Source: Methyloceanibacter sp. | GTDB lineage: Bacteria; Pseudomonadota; Alphaproteobacteria; Rhizobiales; Methyloligellaceae | Assembly (NCBI GenBank): GCA_016649675.1 | Contig: JAENXG010000046.1 | Location: 1-12,424 of the forward strand | Reading direction: 5' to 3' | Length of the DNA: 12,424 nucleotides | In this document: one piece after another, positions 6,902-12,424 of the stretch | Layout: each line of letters starts with the position of its first letter | Position numbering within the stretch: the first letter of the stretch is position 1 | Notes under the pieces: generated by a model | What the model was told of the DNA's origin: nothing | The model's database searches: none | What the model saw: the letters and a program-made list of their open reading frames with translations, nothing else | Translations under genes and position numbers: made by a program

Positions 6902-7183
6902 ATGTGCAAGTTTGTTTTCGCGAACCTCGTATTTGGAATCCTTGCCTTGACGGCTTTCGCCAGTGCTCCGCTGACCCTCGCCGTCGCCCATGAGGGGCAT
7001 CAGATGGAGTGCACCGAGACCAGCATCAACGCGATGAACGCCGACGTTCAAGCCATGGGCGATGGAGAGGCCAAGACCACGGCCGTGAAGGAAATGCAAC
7101 TGGCTCAGGACATGATGGCCAAGAAGGACATGAAGGGCTGCATGACCCACATGGACAACGCAATGGAGGCTACCGAGAAATAG
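6902..7183 (+). CDS. Small secreted His/Met-rich protein of the copper island
   Basis: This is a 93-residue protein with a signal peptide at 1-29 (cleavage near LAVA/HEGH). The mature part begins with HEGHQMEC, then is an acidic, Met-rich helical stretch of about 55 residues (NAMNADVQAMGDGE; MQLAQDMMAKKDMKGCMTHM). Cys37 and Cys80 could form a disulfide that staples a helical hairpin. I do not recognise a named family. Composition and position directly after the multicopper oxidase suggest a periplasmic copper buffer or chaperone. GGAGA lies about 7 bases before the ATG. The TAG stop touches the ATG of the cytochrome gene, so translation of the two is probably coupled. The 74-base gap from the oxidase contains only a short GACCG/CGGTC stem at 6840-6852 and no convincing terminator. 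Confidence 0.75.
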   Translation: MCKFVFANLVFGILALTAFASAPLTLAVAHEGHQMECTETSINAMNADVQAMGDGEAKTTAVKEMQLAQDMMAKKDMKGCMTHMDNAMEATEK

Positions 7184-7813
7184 ATGCGCTCCCGGCCACT
7201 CTCAAGCGAGGGCACATCTGGTTCGGCGGCTTCCCGGACCACGAGGCGCTGGTTGATCGTGGCGTTGGCGGCCGGTGCATTGCTGGCCGCCAGCGTTGCC
7301 GCCTCACTCGTCCACATGGGGTCCTTCGACGTCGCGGCGGACACTCCGCACTCTCAGCCGGTTTTTTGGCTGATGAACACGGTAAGGGAAAGTTCGATCG
7401 CCGTTCGCGCGGCTGGCATAGCCGTGCCGAGCGACCTGACTGATGCCAAACGCATTGTTTCAGGCGCCGCCCAATATGACGAGATGTGCAGCCTCTGCCA
7501 TCTTGCGCCTGGCATGAAGAGGACCGAGATCAGCCGGGGCCTCTATCCGAGAGCACCCGAACTCCGCCGTGGAAGCAGCCTCACACCGGCCGAGGAATTT
7601 TGGGTTGTGAAACACGGTCTCAAGATGACGGGCATGCCAGCGTGGGGAGTAACTCATGACGATGAACTTCTTTGGGACGTTGTGGCCTTCTTGCGGAAGC
7701 TGCCGGATCTCAGCGCCGACCAATACCAAAAGCTCGTAAAGAGCGCTCCGATGAGTCACGACAAAATGATGCAGGAAATGGACAGTGGGGAGATGGATCA
7801 TAAGGGTCATTGA
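7184..7813 (+). CDS. Monohaem c-type cytochrome, membrane-anchored or secreted, Met/His tail
   Basis: This 209-residue cytochrome c has one haem site, CSLCH at 102-106, with axial Met probably Met151 in KMTGMPAWG (Met148 is the alternative). An N-terminal hydrophobic segment at 23-43 after positive residues is a signal anchor or signal peptide, placing the haem domain in the periplasm. The domain runs about 88-180 and includes WDVVAFLRKLPDLS, typical of the last helix of class I cytochromes. The C-terminal tail (189-209: PMSHDKMMQEMDSGEMDHKGH region) is Met/His/Asp-rich and could bind metal. The ATG directly abuts the stop of the preceding gene, so translational coupling is likely and the Shine-Dalgarno is weak. 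Its position three genes after a multicopper oxidase makes it a candidate electron partner, but this is inference. Confidence 0.85.
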   Translation: MRSRPLSSEGTSGSAASRTTRRWLIVALAAGALLAASVAASLVHMGSFDVAADTPHSQPVFWLMNTVRESSIAVRAAGIAVPSDLTDAKRIVSGAAQYDEMCSLCHLAPGMKRTEISRGLYPRAPELRRGSSLTPAEEFWVVKHGLKMTGMPAWGVTHDDELLWDVVAFLRKLPDLSADQYQKLVKSAPMSHDKMMQEMDSGEMDHKGH

Positions 7814-7947
7814 GCAACGAGCTTGCGACATCGCTCGATGGCGGCACTGGTCAAGATTGGAAGGGCGCCTTTCAAAAGCTGACGGACACCTGCAAGTCCT
7901 GCCATCAGGACTTTCGCGCCAAGGAAGCGGGGCAGCGTCATCACTAG
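7810..7947 (+). pseudogene. C-terminal remnant of a cytochrome c' / c556-type gene
   Basis: An open stretch of 45 codons begins at a TTG (7810) that overlaps the stop of the preceding cytochrome gene and ends at TAG 7945-7947. It reads DWKGAFQKLTDTCKSCHQDF, then RAKEAGQRHH. The CxxCH at 7891-7905 close to the C-terminus, followed by DFR and a basic residue, is the signature of class II cytochromes (cytochrome c', c556), in which the haem motif closes a four-helix bundle. Full proteins have about 125-150 mature residues. Only the last helix is left here, with no signal peptide, so the piece cannot be exported or matured as it stands. The most economical reading is a deletion that joined it to the end of the cytochrome gene. 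A TTG-started micro-protein is possible but less likely. Confidence 0.65.
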
Positions 7948-7965
7948 TACCGCACGGAGGTCGTC

Positions 7966-8784
7966 ATGCGCTGGGTTTACCTGCCACTGATGCTTGCTCT
8001 CGCTGTCGGTGTTGACGCTGCGAAAGCCGAGACGGAAGTAATCTGCCCGAGCAGCCCGCTGTCGTCCGAAGCGGCCAGCACCGACAAAGAACAGGCGGAC
8101 CTCCTTTCAAAACAGGCCACCGCCTGCGTTCGTGAGGGCAAACCCGCGCTGGCCATAGCCCTGCTTAGCGAAATTATCCGCCGTGCTCCTACTGACGCCG
8201 CCGCATATCTCAACCGAGGTAGCGCCCAGGCCACGGTCGGAGAGGTGGCGCTTGCCCTCAGCGATTACACGACGGCGATCACCTTGAAGCCCGATATGAT
8301 CGAAGCTTGGTACGATCGCGGTACCACGCTCACACATTTGCGCCGCTACGAGCGGGCTATTGCAGACTTCAGCGAGGCCATCAGGTTGAAGCCCGATTTC
8401 GCGCTCGCCTATTGCAATCGCGGCTTGGCAAACGTCCAGCTTGGCCGCTACGACGACGCCCTCGCCGACTACTCGGTCGCCATCGAGGACGACGCGGCCC
8501 TGAGCTACTGTTACTTCAATCGTGGGAACCTCTATCTCACGTTAGGCGAATTCCGGATGGCAGTGGATGATCTGACCAGAGCACTCGCCGCGAGGCCTAA
8601 AGATGCGACGGCCTTGAGCCGGCGCGGCCAGGCCAACGAGGCCCTCGGTCAGCCGGGCCAAGCCCTCGACGATTTTCGTGCCGCCCTTGAGATCAATCCT
8701 GGTCTTGAAAGCGCAAAGGAAGGCTTTGCGCGCATTACCGAACAGCAACAACATTCAGATCGAGGAACCAGCGTGGCTCATTAG
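7966..8784 (+). CDS. Secreted tetratricopeptide-repeat protein
   Basis: This is a 272-residue periplasmic protein with a signal peptide at 1-21 (MRWVYLPLMLALAVGVDAAKA). About six TPR units lie between residues 44 and 255. The clearest are AYLNRGSAQATVGEVALALSDYTTAI, AWYDRGTTLTHLRRYERAIADFSEAI and AYCNRGLANVQLGRYDDALADYSVAI, each closing with the LKPD-type turn. TPR solenoids are protein-binding scaffolds; no enzyme motif is present and the partner is unknown. GGAGG lies about 5 bases before the ATG, a strong ribosome binding site. The gene sits between the cytochrome c' remnant and the broken DUF305 gene. It may serve as an assembly or stability factor for the periplasmic metalloproteins, or may be a passenger. 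The His/Gln-rich C-terminus (HSDRGTSVAH) is not conserved TPR sequence. Confidence 0.85.
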   Translation: MRWVYLPLMLALAVGVDAAKAETEVICPSSPLSSEAASTDKEQADLLSKQATACVREGKPALAIALLSEIIRRAPTDAAAYLNRGSAQATVGEVALALSDYTTAITLKPDMIEAWYDRGTTLTHLRRYERAIADFSEAIRLKPDFALAYCNRGLANVQLGRYDDALADYSVAIEDDAALSYCYFNRGNLYLTLGEFRMAVDDLTRALAARPKDATALSRRGQANEALGQPGQALDDFRAALEINPGLESAKEGFARITEQQQHSDRGTSVAH

Positions 8785-8808
8785 GCGCTTGTCATCTTTT
8801 CGAGCGCC
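8784..8808 (+). other. Stem-loop after the TPR gene
   Basis: GGCGCTTG (8784-8791) can pair with CGAGCGCC (8801-8808), with one G-U pair and a 9-base T-rich loop. It directly follows the TPR stop codon. There is no T-run after it, so it may be an mRNA-stabilising or attenuating structure rather than an intrinsic terminator. Confidence 0.3.
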
Positions 8809-8841
8809 CAAGATCAGAACTTTGAGAAGGAGTTTGCGTCG

Positions 8842-9175
8842 ATGTCGAAGATCAAGATCACGGCAGCGTGCGTCGCCTGCCTGCTTATCGCTGGCGCGGC
8901 AGCCGCCGCCGTGAAGGATAGCCCCTCCACCCAAGCCTACATGGCGGCGATGACGAAAATGCATGACAACATGATGATCGACTATACCGGTGACGCCGAT
9001 GTCGATTTCGTGCGCGGCATGATCCCCCATCACCAGGGCCGCCATCGACATGGCCAAGCTCGAGCTCAAATACGGCAAGGACCCGGAGCTGCGTAAAATG
9101 GCCGAGGGCATCATCAGCGCTCAAGAAGCCGAGATCGCGACGATGCAGACTTGGCTCAAGGCGCACGGCAAATAA
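8842..9175 (+). pseudogene. DUF305 family secreted protein, frameshifted by one extra base
   Basis: The gene starts with ATG 8842 after GAAGGAG, and encodes a signal peptide (residues 1-23, ending AGAAAAA) and MHDNMM plus DVDFVRGMIPHHQG, the hallmark of DUF305 (ferritin-like helical, His/Met-rich, often in copper clusters). Just after MIPHHQG the frame breaks. Read straight on, it gives 18 unrelated residues and stops at 9096. Skipping one C at 9040 restores AIDMAKLELKYGKDPELRKM and a further helix to QTWLKAHGK, ending at TAA 9173-9175, exactly the rest of the family. The repaired protein would have 110 residues. The extra base is in GGGCCGCC, a plausible replication-slip or assembly-error site. 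If the extra C is real, the product is truncated and lacks its second helix. The family assignment is strong; only the inactivation is uncertain. Confidence 0.85.
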
Positions 9176-9241
9176 CGCCAAGGCCTCTGGCTCTTTTTGC
9201 GTCTTCTTGCCAAGATGGCGCTTGGCGGTGACTGAAGCGTC
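9176..9241. promoter_or_regulatory. Short gap before the LysR gene with inverted repeat
   Basis: The 66 bases hold GCCAAG (9209-9214) and CTTGGC (9221-9226), a 6-base stem with a 6-base loop, and a further CGCCAAG copy at 9176-9182 that could pair with the same right arm. No T-run follows. The site could be a weak terminator for the island or an operator for LysR autoregulation; I cannot decide between them. Confidence 0.3.
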
Positions 9242-10189
9242 ATGATCGACAAGCTCGAATTCATCATCGCGCTTTCGCGCGAGCGGCATTTCGGACACGC
9301 GGCGGAGGCTTGCGGTGTGAGCCAGCCCACGCTGTCGGCCGGCATCAAGCAGCTCGAGGATTCGTTCGGGGTTCTGTTGGTGCAGCGGGGATCGCGCTTC
9401 CAGGGCTTCACCCCTGAGGGCGAGCGGGTGCTCGACTGGGCGCGGCGCATCGTCGGCGACACGCGCGCCATGCGCCAGGAGATCGACGCGCTGAAGCGCG
9501 GCCTTGCCGGCCATATCCGCATCGCCGCCATCCCCACCGCGCTCGCCATGATGGCGATGATCACCACCCCCTACCGCGCCAAGCATCCCGATGTGAGTTT
9601 CACCATCTGGTCGCGCAATTCCATCGAGGTGCTGGGGCTGCTCGAGAATCTGGAGATCGATGCCGGCCTCACCTATCTCGACAACGAGCCGCTCGGCCGG
9701 GTGCAGACTGTGCCGCTCTACAGCGAGCAGTACCGGCTGCTGACCTCTTCCGACAGCCCGCTCGGCAATCGCGATCAGGTGACCTGGGCCGAGGTGGGCA
9801 AGGTGCCGCTCTGCCTGCTCACCCCCGACATGCAGAACCGGCGCATCATCGAGGGCCTGCTGCGGCAAGCCGGGGCCGACGTGGCGCCGACGCTCGAATC
9901 GGACTCCATCGTCGTCCTCTTCGCCCATGTGCGCACCGGCCGCTGGGCGAGCGTGATGCCGTCCAAGCTCGCCGAGGTGCTCGGCCTCACCGAGAAGGTG
10001 CGCACCATTCCTATCGTCGAGCCTGAGGTCACCCACTCGATCGGGCTGGTCGTGCCCCACCGTAACCCTCTGACACCTTTGATCAATGCGCTGGTCAGCG
10101 AGGCCAAGCAGCTCGCCCCCATCCTCGGCGGTGACAGTCTGCCGGAGAAAGGGCGCGGCAAGCTCCCGGCGAAGGCTCCCGTCCGCTAG
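9242..10189 (+). CDS. LysR-family transcriptional regulator, likely of the formate dehydrogenase operon
   Basis: This is a 315-residue cytoplasmic DNA-binding regulator. The N-terminal winged helix-turn-helix is at about 3-62: FIIALSRERHFGHAAEACGV, SQPTLSAGIKQLE, then LLVQRGSRF and FTPEGERVL. A linker helix (63-88) leads to a periplasmic-binding-protein-like effector domain at about 90-300 (HIRIAAIPTA; DAGLTYLD; YRLLTSSDSPL), the usual LysR layout and length. The C-terminal tail (about 298-315) is basic and Gly-rich, and may be unstructured. It is 245 bases upstream of fdsG on the same strand, and LysR regulators are known next to fds operons in other proteobacteria (FdsR in Cupriavidus). Formate dehydrogenase control is therefore the best inference, and formate is a plausible effector. 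The Shine-Dalgarno before ATG 9242 is weak (GGCGGTGA). Confidence 0.88.
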   Translation: MIDKLEFIIALSRERHFGHAAEACGVSQPTLSAGIKQLEDSFGVLLVQRGSRFQGFTPEGERVLDWARRIVGDTRAMRQEIDALKRGLAGHIRIAAIPTALAMMAMITTPYRAKHPDVSFTIWSRNSIEVLGLLENLEIDAGLTYLDNEPLGRVQTVPLYSEQYRLLTSSDSPLGNRDQVTWAEVGKVPLCLLTPDMQNRRIIEGLLRQAGADVAPTLESDSIVVLFAHVRTGRWASVMPSKLAEVLGLTEKVRTIPIVEPEVTHSIGLVVPHRNPLTPLINALVSEAKQLAPILGGDSLPEKGRGKLPAKAPVR

Positions 10190-10434
10190 CGCCTTGCCAG
10201 CGATCTGAAAGCCGATTGACCAATAAGCTATTGTAATTAATTGGGAAATTTACCCCGAATTGCCTTGCGGTAAGGGGGCGGGACGCCCATGTCTGCCATG
10301 GTTGTCGATCCCGCTCCGAGGGCGATGGGTGGGCGGACAAACGATAAGAAATCCCGATCGGGTCATGGTTCTGTTTTGTTGATTAACTAGGGCTTTTTGC
10401 CCATTTTCCTATCAGCTCAATAAAGCGGCTGGGC
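10190..10434 (+). promoter_or_regulatory. fds operon upstream region with LysR-type sites
   Basis: This is the most AT-rich stretch in the window. CAATA-AGC-TATTG (10221-10233) is a perfect 5-3-5 inverted repeat, and TTACC (10250-10254) with GGTAA (10269-10273) forms a wider one. Both are of the dyad kind that LysR proteins bind; T10224 and A10236 also fit the loose T-N11-A rule. GGGCG-GGA-CGCCC (10276-10288) and the palindrome CCCGATCGGG (10353-10362) are further symmetric elements. TTGACC at 10216-10221 could be a -35 box but a good -10 is not obvious. The long distance to fdsG implies a long 5' leader or a second promoter near 10370-10400. Confidence 0.5.
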
Positions 10435-10908
10435 ATGCCAAGATACGAGCCATGGAACGCCGAGCGCGCGAGCGACATCATCGCGCAGCGTCGGCATTTG
10501 GAGGGCGCCGCCCTCCCGATTCTGCATGCATTGCAGGAGGTTTTCGGCTGCGTGCCGGAAGCGGCCGTGCCCATGGTGGCGGAGGCGCTTAACCTATCCC
10601 GCGCCGAGATGCACGGCACCGTCACCTTCTATCACGATTTCCGCAGAGAGCCGCCGGGGCGGCACGTCTTGAAGCTCTGCCGCGCCGAGTCCTGTCAGGC
10701 CGCGGGCGGGAATGCGCTTGCCGCACGTGCCGAGGAGAAGCTCGGCGTGGAGATGGGCGAGACGACCGCCGACCGCCGCGTGACCCTCGAAGCGGTCTAT
10801 TGCCTCGGGCTCTGTCACTCCTCGCCGGCCGCCATGCTGGACAGCCGCGTCTTCGGCCTGCTGGACGAGAAGCGGCTCGACGCCCTCCTCAAGGAGGCGC
10901 AAGCGTGA
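10435..10908 (+). CDS. fdsG: NAD-dependent formate dehydrogenase gamma subunit
   Basis: This 157-residue subunit of the soluble cytoplasmic NAD+-dependent molybdenum formate dehydrogenase carries a [2Fe-2S] cluster. It is homologous to NuoE of complex I. The thioredoxin-like fold is visible: a helical N-terminus (GAALPILHALQEVFGCVPEA; LNLSRAEMHGTVTFYHDF) and cluster ligands Cys82, Cys87, Cys123 and Cys127 with C-x4-C-x35-C-x3-C spacing, as expected for NuoE/FdsG. Length matches known FdsG (about 150-160). The ATG at 10435 has a poor Shine-Dalgarno (GCGGCTGGG), which may limit expression. Its TGA overlaps the GTG start of fdsB, so the two subunits are translated in coupled fashion. Downstream fdsA, fdsC and fdsD would be expected outside the window. 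Confidence 0.93.
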   Translation: MPRYEPWNAERASDIIAQRRHLEGAALPILHALQEVFGCVPEAAVPMVAEALNLSRAEMHGTVTFYHDFRREPPGRHVLKLCRAESCQAAGGNALAARAEEKLGVEMGETTADRRVTLEAVYCLGLCHSSPAAMLDSRVFGLLDEKRLDALLKEAQA

Positions 10909-12424
10909 GCGCCCGCATCTATATCTCCCGCGATTCCGGCGCGCTCTGCGTGGGCGCGGAGGAGGTCGCGCGGGAGTTCCGCAACGCTGCCGAGCGCAAA
11001 GGCTTAGCGCTCGAGATCGTGCGCACCGGCTCGCGCGGGATGTATTGGCTCGAGCCTTTGGTCGAGGTCGAGACTGAGCAAGGGCGCGTCGGCTATGGAC
11101 CGGTTGTCCCGGCCGATGTCGAGGCCCTGCTCGATCAGGGCGACAAGCATCGTCTGTGTCTTGGCCTGGTCGAGGAGATCCCCTGGCTCAAGAGCCAGAC
11201 GCGGCTCACCTTCGCCCGCTGCGGCATCGTCGATCCCCGTAGCCTCGAAGATTACCGCGCGCACAAAGGCTACCAGGGGCTCGCGAAGGCACTTGCCGTC
11301 GGCCCTGCGGCGACCGTCGAGGAGGTCGTCAACTCGGGACTGCGCGGGCGCGGCGGCGCGGGCTTCCCCACCGGCATCAAATGGCGCACCGTGGCCGGCA
11401 CGCCGCCCCAGCAGAAATACATCGTCTGCAACGCCGACGAGGGCGATAGCGGCACCTTCGCCGACCGCATGATCATGGAAGGCGACCCCTTCGTGCTCAT
11501 CGAAGGCATGACCATCGCCGGTATCGCGGTGGGCGCCACCTACGGCTACATCTATATCCGCTCAGAATATCCCCATGCCATCGAGGCCATGGAGATCGCC
11601 GTCGGTGAAGCGCGAAAAGGCGGCATGCTTGGCGCCAACGTCGCGGGCTCAGGCCTCGCCTTCGACATGGAGGTGCGCGCCGGCGCCGGCGCCTATGTCT
11701 GTGGCGAGGAGACCTCGCTCTTGGAAAGCCTCGAAGGCAAGCGCGGCGAGGTCCGTGCCAAGCCGCCGCTTCCCGCCTTTATCGGTCTGTTCGGCAAGCC
11801 GACCGTGATCAACAACGTGCTGTCGCTCGCATCAGTGCCGATCATCATGTCAGACGGCGCCGCGTATTACCGCGATTTCGGCATGGGCAGATCGCGCGGC
11901 ACCATGCCCATCCAGCTCGCCGGCAACATCAAGCATGGCGGCCTCTACGAGACAGCGTTCGGCATTACGCTCGGCGCGCTGGTCGATGACATCGGCGGCG
12001 GCACGCGCTCTGGCCGCCCGGTCCGCGCCGTCCAGGTGGGCGGACCGCTCGGCGCCTATTTCCCGCGCGCCCTGTTCGGCACGCCGTTCGACTACGAGGC
12101 CTTCACCGCGGCCGACGGACTGATCGGCCATGGCGGCGTCGTGGTGTTCGACGACACCGTCGACATGGCCAAGCAGGCCCGCTTCGCCATGGAGTTTTGC
12201 GCCATCGAATCCTGCGGCAAGTGCACGCCCTGCCGCATCGGCTCGACGCGCGGCGTCGAGCTCGTCGACAAGATCGTGGCCGGCGAGGAGCGCACCGCGA
12301 ACCTGATCGTGCTCGAAGATCTCTGCAACACCATGAAGCTTGGATCGCTTTGCGCGCTGGGCGGGTTTACCCCCTACCCGGTGATGAGCGCACTCACCCA
12401 TTTCCCCGAGGATTTCGGCGCCGA
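10905..12424 (+). CDS. fdsB: NAD-dependent formate dehydrogenase beta subunit (partial, runs off window)
   Basis: This FMN- and NADH-binding subunit passes electrons from the molybdenum subunit FdsA to NAD+. It starts at GTG 10905, overlapping the fdsG stop (GTGA), and stays open for 506 codons to the window end. The N-terminal thioredoxin-like part (1-115) resembles the NuoE-like domain of FdsB and lacks its cluster cysteines except isolated ones. The NuoF-like core shows the NADH/FMN loop GRGGAGFPTG at 148-157, then NADEGDSGTFADR and the AGAGAYVCGEETSL FMN segment. The [4Fe-4S] motif is Cys437, Cys440 and Cys443 (SCGKCTPCR) plus Cys483 (GSLCALGG). Known FdsB proteins have about 515-525 residues, so only a short C-terminal piece is missing. 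No frameshift or unusual feature is seen. Confidence 0.93.
   Translation, partial: MSARIYISRDSGALCVGAEEVAREFRNAAERKGLALEIVRTGSRGMYWLEPLVEVETEQGRVGYGPVVPADVEALLDQGDKHRLCLGLVEEIPWLKSQTRLTFARCGIVDPRSLEDYRAHKGYQGLAKALAVGPAATVEEVVNSGLRGRGGAGFPTGIKWRTVAGTPPQQKYIVCNADEGDSGTFADRMIMEGDPFVLIEGMTIAGIAVGATYGYIYIRSEYPHAIEAMEIAVGEARKGGMLGANVAGSGLAFDMEVRAGAGAYVCGEETSLLESLEGKRGEVRAKPPLPAFIGLFGKPTVINNVLSLASVPIIMSDGAAYYRDFGMGRSRGTMPIQLAGNIKHGGLYETAFGITLGALVDDIGGGTRSGRPVRAVQVGGPLGAYFPRALFGTPFDYEAFTAADGLIGHGGVVVFDDTVDMAKQARFAMEFCAIESCGKCTPCRIGSTRGVELVDKIVAGEERTANLIVLEDLCNTMKLGSLCALGGFTPYPVMSALTHFPEDFGA

Noticed and set aside
10390..10402. GGGC-TTTTT-GCCC as a terminator or riboswitch element before fdsG
   Set aside because: The stem is only 4 bases, the T-run is in the loop, and no known riboswitch consensus is visible around it.
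1..12424. Mobile elements, CRISPR arrays, tRNA or rRNA genes
   Set aside because: I looked for transposase motifs, terminal repeats, regularly spaced repeats and tRNA-like cloverleaf arms and saw none that hold up.

Overview
The window looks like a chromosomal segment of a high-GC alphaproteobacterium, most likely in the order Hyphomicrobiales (Rhizobiales). This rests on codon usage, on the protein families present and on the FdsG/FdsB type of soluble NAD-linked formate dehydrogenase, which is common in methylotrophic, oxalotrophic and autotrophic members of that group. The genus cannot be fixed from the sequence alone.

Layout. (1) 196-1617 (+): manC, a bifunctional GDP-mannose biosynthesis enzyme. 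(2) 1693-2878 (-): a two-gene iron uptake operon, a secreted cupredoxin-like protein followed by an FTR1/EfeU permease, convergent with manC. (3) 3109-9175 (+): a periplasmic copper/metal-handling island read away from the iron operon. It holds a truncated DUF2946-like gene running into an out-of-frame tail of a PCu(A)C copper chaperone, a His/Cys-rich secreted protein, a TolC-type outer-membrane lipoprotein, a Tat-exported two-domain multicopper oxidase with a Met-rich tail, a small His/Met-rich secreted protein, a c-type cytochrome with a Met/His tail, the C-terminal stump of a cytochrome c', a secreted TPR protein, and a DUF305 gene broken by one extra base. (4) 9242-12424 (+): a LysR regulator, a 245-base AT-richer regulatory gap, fdsG, and fdsB, which starts on a GTG overlapping the fdsG stop and runs off the window end.

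How the genes work together. The intact core of the island (TolC-like lipoprotein, multicopper oxidase, small Met/His protein, monohaem cytochrome c) is tightly spaced and probably one transcription unit. It would oxidise or sequester periplasmic copper and perhaps export it across the outer membrane. No P-type ATPase, RND pump or copper regulator lies in the window. The island also shows decay: three gene remnants (PCu(A)C tail, cytochrome c' tail, frameshifted DUF305) lie within about 6 kb. Two of them are explained by a single extra C, so assembly error must be excluded.

The most notable observations are these remnants, two of them lying outside or across the obvious reading frames; the two-domain architecture of the oxidase next to a cytochrome c; and the recurring Met/His-rich tails on successive gene products. 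I see no rRNA, tRNA, CRISPR array, insertion sequence or phage gene.
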